A stretch of 13,203 nt of DNA from Ruminococcaceae bacterium UBA1691 (GTDB taxonomy: Bacteria; Bacillota; Clostridia; Oscillospirales; Acutalibacteraceae), in assembly GCA_002320555.1 (NCBI GenBank), contig DCJV01000016.1, positions 1 to 13,203 on the forward strand. Reading direction: 5' to 3'. Below the pieces are notes generated by a model. That model was given only the letters and a program-made list of their open reading frames with translations. It was not told the DNA's origin and did no database searches. This document shows positions 1-6,072 of the stretch, piece by piece. Positions within the stretch are counted from its first letter, which is position 1, and each line of letters opens with the position of its first letter. A program made the position numbers and the translations under genes.

Positions 1-158
1 GGCAAAAATCCCCTCACGAGCCACACAGTTGGTGAAGCGCTATGCTGCCTCGGCCTTCCGTCAGCGCCCAGCGGCGCATAAAGATGCCGGTTCCGAAAAC
101 GATCAGAAACCATGCTTCTTTGTGCACTTTTTCTTCTCTGAGACTTGATCGACAAGCT
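1..158. other. Unresolved left edge of window
   Basis: No gene can be supported here. On the + strand one frame is open from base 2 to a TGA at 146-148, just before the hairpin at 159-194, so it could be the 3' end of a gene running in from the left. Its C-terminal translation is phenylalanine-rich and looks unnatural. On the - strand a 37-residue frame (GTG at 127, stop at 14) has a hydrophobic stretch followed by RRW, like a tiny membrane peptide, but its ribosome site is weak. No tRNA or other RNA fold was recognised. Confidence 0.3.
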
Positions 159-200
159 GAAGCCGCGGGACACTGTTAATCGTCTCGCGGCTTCCTTTTC
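159..200. terminator. Strong hairpin, probable intrinsic terminator
   Basis: A 12-bp stem (GAAGCCGCGGGA at 159-170 against 183-194, one G-U pair) encloses a 12-base loop. On the + strand a short T run (CTTTTC) follows, so it would stop transcripts entering from the left edge. It also lies about 15 bases beyond the stop of the minus-strand small gene at 210, but in that direction there is no T run, so bidirectional use is only possible. Confidence 0.6.
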
Positions 201-209
201 GGGGAATTT

Positions 210-374
210 TTAAAGGTCGTCGGCATCCTGTACGGGCTGTTCGCGATCCAGGCCAGTTCCCGTATAGCTGCCCAGCACATCAGTCGGAATGCTGTTTTCC
301 GGTGCCTGCCAGATTTCCGCGAGTACTTCAGGGGGAAGCGCTGGCTTTTTCTGCTGCTTTTTGGATTTACCCAT
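210..374 (-). CDS. Small conserved-looking hypothetical protein, 54 residues
   Basis: This is a 54-residue frame on the minus strand. It begins at ATG (374-372) and ends with TAA (212-210). A very good ribosome site, GGAAAGGAGAG, sits about 6 bases upstream of the ATG, which is the main reason to call it. The N-terminus is basic and lysine-rich (MGKSKKQQKKPALPPEVL), a proline-containing middle follows, and the tail is acidic, ending PVQDADDL. There is no signal peptide, membrane segment or cysteine, so a small cytosolic or nucleic-acid/protein-binding peptide is plausible. I have a weak recollection of short clostridial proteins with a similar GSYTG...DADDL tail, but I cannot name a family. 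It is transcribed away from the surface-protein gene at 610, and no clear promoter for it was found in the 235 bases between them. Confidence 0.65.
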   Translation of the reverse strand: MGKSKKQQKKPALPPEVLAEIWQAPENSIPTDVLGSYTGTGLDREQPVQDADDL

Positions 375-507
375 ATGTCTCTCCTTTCCTTATCTGACAG
401 CTCATAATTTTCTGGTTCCGGATTATTTTTTGTATTTCGAATGGAAAAATGAGAGGAAAAAGACGTCTGCGCAGGGAAAGGCTACCAGAAAAATTGAAAA
501 GAATTAA

Positions 508-536
508 TTGACAAACAGGCGGCGAGCTTGTAAAAT
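508..536 (+). promoter_or_regulatory. Sigma-A promoter of the surface-protein gene
   Basis: The -35 box TTGACA (508-513) is a perfect consensus. After a 17-base spacer comes the -10 box TAAAAT (531-536). Transcription should start near 543, giving a leader of about 65 bases before the GTG start at 610. The TTG of this -35 box happens to be in frame with the gene, which could mislead start prediction. Confidence 0.85.
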
Positions 537-609
537 GAAACTATATATGCAGGGGGATTTCTTCTTGTATTATAGAAAGGTATTTTATAGAGAAAGGATT
601 GAAGAGCAA

Positions 610-1302
610 GTGACAAAAGGTAGAAAACTGTTCAGCCTCCTGATGGCGCTTTGCATGGTGCTGTCTGTGACTGGCATCGCAGCTTTTGCCGCGGACGATG
701 TGCTCAAGCCGGAAGCTGGCCAGAATGCGGAGGTTATCGCTCCGGATACAGACGCTGTTAAGGCCCTTGCAGAGAAATATTTTGGCAGCACTGAGGCGTT
801 TGCGAATTTCGTAGGCAGCACTGTGGGCCTGATCGTCACAGGCGCGAAGAGTGACAACCTTGCGAAGGCGATCGTCAATGCGGCTAAAAACGGCGTGATC
901 ATCGGGGATATCAGCAAGATGACGGATGCCGAAGTGAAAACGATGCTCGATCAGATCTACTGGGTCTATGCGGACAATCCGGGCCCAATCACCCAGACAG
1001 TCGACTGCATCAAAATGTATGTCAATTATGTCGACGCTTCCATCCATAAGGGACAGGATGGCCCGAATCTCGGCGTGATGCAGGTGAAGCTCGCCACCTA
1101 CTACAGCAACTGGCTCAAGGAGCACTGCACGCCGGAGACGACCACCGCTGCCCCGACCGCCGCCCCGACGCAACCAGTGATCGCGCCTCCCGTTGAGAAT
1201 CCGCCCACAGGCGAATCTGTTGCGATTTCCGCGCTTGCGCTTGTCACTGTTGCTGCCGGTGCAGCGTTTGTTCTGACGCGCAAAAAAGAAAAGAAAGACT
1301 AA
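610..1302 (+). CDS. Secreted surface protein with C-terminal NPPTG sorting signal
   Basis: The 230-residue protein starts at GTG 610, after AAAGGA at 593-598. The longer in-frame start at TTG 508 lies inside the -35 box of the promoter and must be wrong. Residues 1-28 form a signal peptide: basic TKGRK, a hydrophobic core, and a likely cut near AFA/ADD. The mature domain (about 30-175) is mostly helical in appearance and has no motif I recognise. Residues 177-196 are a Thr/Ala/Pro-rich linker typical of wall-spanning segments. The C-terminus has NPPTG (197-201), a hydrophobic stretch of about 22 residues and the charged tail RKKEKKD. This is the layout of a sortase substrate, with Asn-Pro-x-Thr-Gly instead of Leu-Pro-x-Thr-Gly. 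The protein should therefore be attached to peptidoglycan. No sortase gene is in the window. The gene is monocistronic, with its own promoter and terminator. Its role (adhesion, wall structure, binding) is unknown. Confidence 0.85.
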   Translation: MTKGRKLFSLLMALCMVLSVTGIAAFAADDVLKPEAGQNAEVIAPDTDAVKALAEKYFGSTEAFANFVGSTVGLIVTGAKSDNLAKAIVNAAKNGVIIGDISKMTDAEVKTMLDQIYWVYADNPGPITQTVDCIKMYVNYVDASIHKGQDGPNLGVMQVKLATYYSNWLKEHCTPETTTAAPTAAPTQPVIAPPVENPPTGESVAISALALVTVAAGAAFVLTRKKEKKD

Positions 1303-1336
1303 GAGATCCTACTGATAAAATCGGCTTTTTTAAGAG

Positions 1337-1380
1337 ATACCGCAGGACGATGAAAAGCGCCCTGCGGTATTTGTATTTTT
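1337..1380 (+). terminator. Intrinsic terminator after the surface-protein gene
   Basis: A perfect 10-bp stem, ATACCGCAGG (1337-1346) with CCTGCGGTAT (1361-1370), encloses a 14-base loop. The T-rich tail TTGTATTTTT follows. It lies 34 bases after the stop codon and isolates this gene from the next transcription unit. Confidence 0.9.
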
Positions 1381-1464
1381 ATGTTCATGCGTCAAAGGGG
1401 CGCGTTGCTCCCTTCTCATCTGCGTGTTAAGATGTTTTGTAACCATTCCAACCAATTTCGCCGG

Positions 1465-1493
1465 TTGCTTTTTCATCCTGTGGCGTATACAAT
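1465..1493 (+). promoter_or_regulatory. Sigma-A promoter of the LRR lipoprotein / methyltransferase operon
   Basis: TTGCTT (1465-1470), a 17-base spacer and TACAAT (1488-1493) fit a sigma-A promoter with a good -10 box. The predicted start near 1500 leaves a leader of roughly 60 bases before ATG 1559. It lies between the terminator at 1337-1380 and the first gene, so it probably drives the whole 1559-4545 unit. Confidence 0.7.
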
Positions 1494-1558
1494 AAAAGAG
1501 AAATCGTATGCTAGTGATACGTGGTTTCTGCGGAACCATTTGGAAAGGATTTTATGTT

Positions 1559-2308
1559 ATGCAGTGTAAATGGACAAGATTCATGCAAAAGGGGCTGGCT
1601 TTCACGGCCGGATTCTGCTGCCTGCTTGTGCTGCTGGCCTCCTGCGGGAAGGACGGCGGGGCGCAGTCATCCGGGGAACCGTCGTCGGCCTCAAGAGCGC
1701 AGTTCAGCGATACCGGCATGACAGTTGCAGATCAATTCTTCCCCTATGACGGTACACAGGAGATTTCCCTGTGCGGGGCGGAGCTTGGTACGCTAGAAGG
1801 GTTTGAAAAATTCGCACAGGCGGAGAATCTGGGGCTGTGCAGCAATGGGATTTCCGATCTCGCCCCCTTGGCAAAGCTGACAAAGCTCCGTGAGCTGAAT
1901 CTGGAATCGAACCAGGTCAGCGACCTGTCTCCCCTCCGAGGCTTGACGGGGCTCAATGTTTTGCTGCTTTCAGAAAATCAGATCAGCGACCTGACCCCGC
2001 TATCCGGGATGACGCAGCTGATCGCACTATCCCTGAAAGATAATCAAATTTCAGACCTGACCCCATTGTCCGGACTCACGCATCTGAGTGATCTGTCACT
2101 GGATGGGAATCGCATTTCCGATTTATCTGCGCTGTCGGGCATGGCAAAACTCAAGCATTTGTATCTCGCGGAAAACCAGATTCGGGACATTTCTGCCCTC
2201 AAGGGGCTCACATCCTTAAAAACGTTAGATCTGAAAGGAAATCCATTGGATCAGACGCAGGTTCGATCCCTACAGGAGGCTTTGCCGGAATGCGAGATCC
2301 TGTTTTAA
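1559..2308 (+). CDS. Leucine-rich-repeat lipoprotein (internalin-like repeats)
   Basis: The 249-residue protein starts at ATG 1559, which has GGAAAGGA (1542-1549) nine bases upstream. The longer in-frame start at 1508 lacks such a site. Residues 1-29 are a lipoprotein signal: basic start, hydrophobic core, and lipobox LASC with Cys29 as the lipid-anchored residue. A Ser/Gly-rich spacer follows (30-50). Residues 96-249 are seven consecutive units of exactly 22 residues with the pattern N-x-I-S-D-L-x-x-L-x-x-L, the internalin type of LRR, which forms a curved solenoid for protein binding. The last unit is degenerate and serves as a cap. The protein should sit on the outer face of the membrane. 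Its stop overlaps the next gene by 19 bases, so it is translationally coupled to a tRNA methyltransferase, an odd partner. The ligand is unknown. Confidence 0.87.
   Translation: MQCKWTRFMQKGLAFTAGFCCLLVLLASCGKDGGAQSSGEPSSASRAQFSDTGMTVADQFFPYDGTQEISLCGAELGTLEGFEKFAQAENLGLCSNGISDLAPLAKLTKLRELNLESNQVSDLSPLRGLTGLNVLLLSENQISDLTPLSGMTQLIALSLKDNQISDLTPLSGLTHLSDLSLDGNRISDLSALSGMAKLKHLYLAENQIRDISALKGLTSLKTLDLKGNPLDQTQVRSLQEALPECEILF
1844..2305 (+). repeat. Seven tandem 66-bp LRR-coding units
   Basis: Seven units of 66 bp each encode the 22-residue leucine-rich repeats. Units 3 and 4 (about 1976-2107) are the most alike, sharing ISDLTPLSG with only synonymous changes in that stretch. This suggests a relatively recent duplication. 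The other units have diverged but keep the length exactly. Confidence 0.85.
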
Positions 2309-3060
2309 CGCATACAGCGCTGCTCCTGCCGGGAGAGAGGTTGGAGCCACTCGGCGCAGGGATCGGGGTGATTGTTTCCCGCGCGCACAGTTTTGGCATG
2401 GACGCGCTGTTGCTTGCGGATTTTGCCGCACCGCGCAAGGGCGAGCGGGCACTGGACCTGGGAACGGGGTGCGGTATCCTGCCGCTACTCTGGTGCCGCA
2501 AGAATCAGCTTGCGCATGCGACCGGCCTTGAAATCCAACAGGCGGGATATGACCAGTTTCGGCGCAGCATCCATTATAATCATCTGGATGCCCGCCTTCG
2601 GGCCGTACACGGTGATCTGCGGACATGGAGGCAGCCGGATAGGGAAAAGCCGTTTGACCTGGTAACAGTCAATCCACCATATTATGCGCCGCAGGCCGGA
2701 GCTGTCTGCACACGGGAGCCGTTGCGGACGGCGCGCCAGGAAACGCAGTGCACGCTTTCTGATGTGGTGCGGGCCGGCGCGCGGCTAACGCGCTTCGGCG
2801 GCCGGTTTTGCATCTGCCAGAAGCCAGAGCGATTGTGTGATGTACTGTGTGAAATGCGTGCGCAGGGGATTGAGCCCAAACGGCTCCGATTCGTTGCGCA
2901 GCGGGCAGAGCGCGCACCCTGGCTTTTTTTGTTGGAGGGGCGCAGAGGCGGAAAGCCGGGGCTTTGTATCGAGCCGCTTTTTATTCTGGAAGATCCTTCC
3001 GGCAACTGCTCGCCCGAAATGCGTGCGATCTATGAGGTAGACAGGGAGGGAATCGATTGA
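2290..3060 (+). CDS. TrmN6-type tRNA (adenine-N6) methyltransferase
   Basis: This 256-residue SAM-dependent methyltransferase belongs to the family of E. coli TrmN6 (YfiC), which methylates N6 of A37 in tRNA1(Val). Motif I, DLGTGCG (56-62), binds SAM. Motif IV, NPPYY (128-132), is the signature of amino-group (N6-adenine or glutamine) methyltransferases and places the target amine. The start HTALLLPGERLEPLG and the phrase FGMDALLLADFA are typical of this family in Firmicutes. The ribosome site AGGAGG (2274-2279) lies inside the end of the LRR gene, and the reading frames overlap by 19 bases. It is followed, with a 4-base TTGA overlap, by rsmI; this pairing of the two RNA methyltransferases is common in Firmicutes. 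The exact tRNA target is inferred from family membership. Confidence 0.87.
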   Translation: MRDPVLTHTALLLPGERLEPLGAGIGVIVSRAHSFGMDALLLADFAAPRKGERALDLGTGCGILPLLWCRKNQLAHATGLEIQQAGYDQFRRSIHYNHLDARLRAVHGDLRTWRQPDREKPFDLVTVNPPYYAPQAGAVCTREPLRTARQETQCTLSDVVRAGARLTRFGGRFCICQKPERLCDVLCEMRAQGIEPKRLRFVAQRAERAPWLFLLEGRRGGKPGLCIEPLFILEDPSGNCSPEMRAIYEVDREGID

Positions 3061-3908
3061 GTGGAATTTTGTATCTGGTTGGCACGCCGATCGGCAATCT
3101 GGGTGACTTTTCTCCCCGCGCGGTGCAGACGCTGGAAGAGGTCGATTTTATCGCCGCTGAGGACACACGGGTGACCCTGAAGCTGCTTAACCACTTTGGG
3201 GTCAGAAAGCCGATGCTCAGCTATTTTGAACATAACCGCCGCGAGCGGGGCGAGCAGATTGCGGCGCGGCTGCTCGCGGGGGAAAGCTGCGCGCTGGTGA
3301 CAGACGCGGGCATGCCCGCAGTTTCTGATCCGGGGGAGGATCTGGTGGCACTATGCCACGAGCGGGGAATTCCCGTGCGCGCCGTGCCTGGGCCGGCGGC
3401 CTTTGTGACTGCGCTTGCCTTGTCCGGCTTGCCGGTGGGACGATTCACCTTTGAGGGCTTTTTGAGCGTAAATAAGCGCAGCAGGAGAGAGCACCTTGCT
3501 TCCCTTGCGGAGGAAAGGCGCACGATGGTTTTTTATGAAGCGCCTCATAAATTGCCGGCCACGCTGCGGGACCTGTATCAGGCGCTGGGAGACCGGCGCA
3601 TCGCGATCGTGCGGGAGCTGACGAAGGTGCATGAGGAGGTCATCCGCACAACGCTGGAGCAGGCGGCCCTGGAGTTTGCGGACGGCGGACTGCGTGGAGA
3701 GATCGTCCTGGTCATTGAGGGCGCGGAAAAGCCGGTGCAGGATACGGTGACGTTGGACGAGGCGGTTGAAACCGCACGCAGACGCATGGAAGGCGGGCAG
3801 TCGGCGAGCGATGCGGCCCGGCAGACGGCCCGCGAGACCGGCTTGAAAAAGGGCGATATTTATAAGGCGCTGCTGGAAGCGCCTGAGGACACGGATACAA
3901 ACCGATGA
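3057..3908 (+). CDS. rsmI: 16S rRNA (cytidine1402-2'-O)-methyltransferase RsmI
   Basis: RsmI places the ribose 2'-O-methyl on C1402 of 16S rRNA in the decoding centre. The 283-residue protein has the usual family length. Visible motifs are LVGTPIGNLGD (7-17), AAEDTR (33-38), TDAGMPAVSDPG (82-93) and VPGPAA (110-115), the tetrapyrrole-methylase-fold SAM site. The C-terminal third carries a helical extension ending near GLKKGDIYKAL, as in other family members. The start is TTG 3057, overlapping the TGA of the upstream methyltransferase (TTGA), with GGGAGGG (3044-3050) in front. No ATG start in this frame has a ribosome site. Confidence 0.95.
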   Translation: MSGILYLVGTPIGNLGDFSPRAVQTLEEVDFIAAEDTRVTLKLLNHFGVRKPMLSYFEHNRRERGEQIAARLLAGESCALVTDAGMPAVSDPGEDLVALCHERGIPVRAVPGPAAFVTALALSGLPVGRFTFEGFLSVNKRSRREHLASLAEERRTMVFYEAPHKLPATLRDLYQALGDRRIAIVRELTKVHEEVIRTTLEQAALEFADGGLRGEIVLVIEGAEKPVQDTVTLDEAVETARRRMEGGQSASDAARQTARETGLKKGDIYKALLEAPEDTDTNR

Positions 3909-3930
3909 CACGGAAGGGATGGCAACACGG

Positions 3931-4545
3931 ATGAATGTCTTTGCAGAATACTGGTATCTGTGGCTCCTGCTCGTTGTGCTGGCTGTGGCAGCTTTCTTCG
4001 TCTGGGGAAAGGCGGCTGCTGCTGCGCGCAGGCATGGGGAAAAGCGGGCCGAGATAGAAGAAAAGCTGCGGTATGAAGCGCGGCTTCGAAAGGAATATGC
4101 GGTTCTTACGCCTCAGAAAATCGCCGAAGCGCCGCAGGATACGCTGCTCGACGGCGTGGTGTGCCGTTTGCAACAAAGGCTTGAAAAGCAGCCGGATATG
4201 ACGAAGGCGTTTCAGGCCTGCTCCATGCAGGAGCGGGAGATGTATGCCCTCTATTATGTCTGTGAGGACGGTGCGCAGAAGCTGAGCCGCTTTTTTCGCA
4301 TCAACGGAGAGCCGCTTCTTGCTCTTGCGCCGCAGGCGCTTTTGCATGTGGATGCGCAGGAGGAGGCGCGTATCGCGGCAGAGGAATATGAAATGTTTGA
4401 TGAGGGAAATGAGGCGGTCTCTCTGGATCGGGAACGGCTGGATCAGCTCGATTTGGCTTTTAAAAATGTCTTCTGTGCAGCGCGGATCAAATCTCTTGCA
4501 GCGGACTATATTCGTGCCGATGCGCAGGCCTTTTTACAGGACTGA
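3931..4545 (+). CDS. Membrane-anchored protein of unknown function
   Basis: I do not recognise this protein. From ATG 3931 it is 204 residues; an ATG at 3919 would add MATR but overlaps the ribosome site GGAAGGG (3912-3918), so 3931 is preferred. One hydrophobic segment, roughly residues 7-25, is followed by KAAAAARRHGEKR, consistent with an N-out single-span anchor and a cytosolic body. The body is helical and charged (a likely coiled coil at about 35-60). It contains an aromatic stretch, EMYALYYVCEDG, that reads like a small folded domain, and ends in acidic helices. It follows rsmI by 22 bases and probably belongs to the same operon. Only weak hairpins (4591-4603, 4611-4637) separate it from the rpsU promoter. 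Its position beside ribosome-related genes hints at, but does not show, a translation link. Confidence 0.8.
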   Translation: MNVFAEYWYLWLLLVVLAVAAFFVWGKAAAAARRHGEKRAEIEEKLRYEARLRKEYAVLTPQKIAEAPQDTLLDGVVCRLQQRLEKQPDMTKAFQACSMQEREMYALYYVCEDGAQKLSRFFRINGEPLLALAPQALLHVDAQEEARIAAEEYEMFDEGNEAVSLDRERLDQLDLAFKNVFCAARIKSLAADYIRADAQAFLQD

Positions 4546-4658
4546 ATGTCTGGGAAGGACCTGTTGCAAAACATATAACGATGCAGTATCGGCGCGGTGC
4601 GCCCTCTATCATTAAAATCGTTTTCAGTGATTTTTATGCAATTCTGTCGATAAAGTGG

Positions 4659-4687
4659 TTGACAGCCTCATGGGAGTATTGTATAAT
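4659..4687 (+). promoter_or_regulatory. Perfect-consensus sigma-A promoter of rpsU
   Basis: TTGACA (4659-4664), a 17-base spacer and TATAAT (4682-4687) match the sigma-A consensus at every position. The start should be near 4694, giving a leader of about 50 bases. This strength fits a ribosomal protein gene. Confidence 0.95.
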
Positions 4688-4746
4688 AACGAAGTATCCG
4701 TAAAGGACAACAACCCCTGCGTTTTGCCGGAGGGAGGGAATTACAG

Positions 4747-4923
4747 ATGAGCCAGGTCAAAGTAAAAGAAAATGAATCCTTGGACAGCGCCCTGAGACGG
4801 TTCAAGAGGCAGACTTCGCGCGATGGAGTTATTCAGGAGGTTCGCAAAAGAGAGCACTACGAAAAGCCCAGCGTCAAGAGAAAGAAGAAGTCCGAGGCTG
4901 CACGTAAGCGCAAGTATAAGTGA
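4747..4923 (+). CDS. rpsU: 30S ribosomal protein S21
   Basis: The 58-residue protein begins MSQVKVKENESLDSALRRF, the hallmark of bacterial S21, and ends in a lysine/arginine-rich tail (KRKKKSEAARKRKYK). S21 sits on the platform of the small subunit near the 3' end of 16S rRNA and helps mRNA binding in initiation. AGGGAGGG (4731-4738) precedes the ATG by 8 bases. The gene is a stand-alone unit between its own consensus promoter and a strong terminator. In many bacteria it lies in an rpsU-dnaG-rpoD macromolecular-synthesis operon; here it does not. Confidence 0.97.
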   Translation: MSQVKVKENESLDSALRRFKRQTSRDGVIQEVRKREHYEKPSVKRKKKSEAARKRKYK

Positions 4924-4933
4924 TTTGTTTTTT

Positions 4934-4959
4934 AAAAGCGGGCTGCGTGCCCGCTTTTT
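4934..4959 (+). terminator. Intrinsic terminator after rpsU
   Basis: GCGGGC (4938-4943) pairs with GCCCGC (4949-4954) around a 5-base loop. The stem is extended by AAAA/TTTT and followed by the T run. It lies 10 bases beyond the rpsU stop. Because no clear promoter precedes yqeG at 5023, some read-through is likely. Confidence 0.92.
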
Positions 4960-5022
4960 CATTTGTACAAAAAGGGTTGATCCCTTCCAGTATCTATGGG
5001 AAAGAAAGGATAACCATTCACG

Positions 5023-5553
5023 ATGAAAAATGATTTAATGCCGCGCTACCGTGTGCACCGTGTAACGGATCTGAAGCCGGAAGAGCTCAAAAGGCTTGGG
5101 ATCAAGGGCCTTGCGCTCGATATCGATAATACCATTGCCTATGACAGCGTGGAGACGTTTATCGAGGGCGTGCCGGAATGGATCGAAGCGATGCGCGGCA
5201 GCGGCATCGGGCTTGTGATCGTCTCCAACGCCCTGCCCTCCCGTGCACGCAAAATTTCCGAGATGGCGGGCGTGCCCGCGCTCGGCATGTCGGTGAAGCC
5301 GATGCCCTTCGGCTTCTGGCGTGCGGCAAAGCGCATGGGCATCCGTGTATCGGAGATGGCGGTCGTTGGTGATCAGCTGCTGACCGATATCCGGGGCGGC
5401 AATCTTTGCGGCGCCGTGACGATCTTTGTTGACCCCGCCCGCAAGGAGGAGCGCAATGTCCGGATTTTTGAAAAGCGGCGCAAACGGGAAAAGCCTATTT
5501 TAGAAGCGTTTGACAAGCGGCATCCCATGGGCTTTTATGATCTGAATGCGTAA
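5023..5553 (+). CDS. yqeG: YqeG-family HAD IIIA phosphatase
   Basis: The 176-residue protein shows the four HAD motifs in order: DIDNT (33-37, nucleophile Asp33 and acid/base Asp35), the SN pair in VSNA (Ser68-Asn69), Lys92 in SVKPMP, and GDQLLTD (116-122, Mg-binding Asp117 and Asp122). The start RYRVHRVTDL and the overall length match YqeG of B. subtilis, a conserved putative phosphatase whose physiological substrate is not known. The YqeG/PGP family also contains mitochondrial phosphatidylglycerophosphate phosphatase (Gep4), so a lipid-phosphate substrate is a reasonable alternative. ATG 5023 is preceded by GAAAGGA about 12 bases upstream. It opens the yqeG-aroQ-peptidase-efp run. Confidence 0.9.
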   Translation: MKNDLMPRYRVHRVTDLKPEELKRLGIKGLALDIDNTIAYDSVETFIEGVPEWIEAMRGSGIGLVIVSNALPSRARKISEMAGVPALGMSVKPMPFGFWRAAKRMGIRVSEMAVVGDQLLTDIRGGNLCGAVTIFVDPARKEERNVRIFEKRRKREKPILEAFDKRHPMGFYDLNA

Positions 5554-5581
5554 TCTAGGGATGGAAAGGATAGACATAACG

Positions 5582-6034
5582 ATGAAACTGCGTGTTATCA
5601 ATGGGCCGAACCTAAATATGACCGGCCGGCGCGAGCCGTCCGTCTATGGCAGCGAGACGCTCGACGATATTAACAATCAGCTGCGGGATTTTGCACAAGG
5701 GCAGGGGATTACCCTCGATTTTTTTCAGTCCAACAGTGAGGGCGCTCTGATCGACGCTGTTCACGATGTACTGCTCAAAGGGTTTGACGGCTGCGTGATC
5801 AATGCGGGCGCCTATACGCACTATAGCTTCGCCCTACGCGACGCAATTGCTGCGACGGGCAAACCTTTTGTTGAGGTTCATCTGTCCAATATCCACGCGC
5901 GGGAGGAATTCCGGCATACGTCCGTGATCGCCCCGGTGTGCATCGGGCAGATCGCAGGCCTTGGCAAGCTCGGCTACCAGCTGGCGGTCGAGGCGTTGGC
6001 CGCATATGATAACAAGGGGCCACTTGAAAAATAA
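5582..6034 (+). CDS. aroQ: Type II 3-dehydroquinate dehydratase
   Basis: AroQ removes water from 3-dehydroquinate to give 3-dehydroshikimate, the third step of the shikimate pathway; it normally works as a dodecamer in the cytosol. From ATG 5582 it is 150 residues, the normal size. GGAAAGGA (5563-5570) precedes this start; an in-frame start at 5546 would overlap yqeG and add residues absent from the family. Conserved features are NGPNLN (7-12), REPSVYG with the catalytic Tyr22, QSNSEG (49-54), NAGAYTH (Asn74, His80) and EVHLSN (98-103) with catalytic His100 and substrate-binding Arg111. Met13 replaces the usual Leu in the first motif, a conservative change. The gene lies 28 bases after yqeG. 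Confidence 0.96.
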   Translation: MKLRVINGPNLNMTGRREPSVYGSETLDDINNQLRDFAQGQGITLDFFQSNSEGALIDAVHDVLLKGFDGCVINAGAYTHYSFALRDAIAATGKPFVEVHLSNIHAREEFRHTSVIAPVCIGQIAGLGKLGYQLAVEALAAYDNKGPLEK

Positions 6035-6072
6035 ATGGTTTAATGCCTCATATGGAAAGGATGGTCATGGCA

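Noticed and set aside
30..62. Minus-strand stretch CTGACGGAAGGC...AGGCAGC resembling the SRP RNA tip
   Set aside because: The conserved symmetric-loop sequence and the GGAA tetraloop context of bacterial SRP RNA are not reproduced, and no long flanking helix was seen.
289..507. 72-codon + strand frame
   Set aside because: It is antisense to the 54-residue gene with its strong ribosome site, has none of its own, and ends at the promoter.
541..1173. 210-codon minus-strand frame
   Set aside because: It is a shadow of the surface-protein gene, with no ribosome site and an Arg/His-rich random-looking translation.
4591..4637. Terminator after the unknown membrane protein
   Set aside because: The GC hairpin at 4591-4603 has a 3-base loop and no T run. 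The AT-only hairpin at 4611-4637 is weak and has a mismatch. Either may slow polymerase, but neither is convincing.
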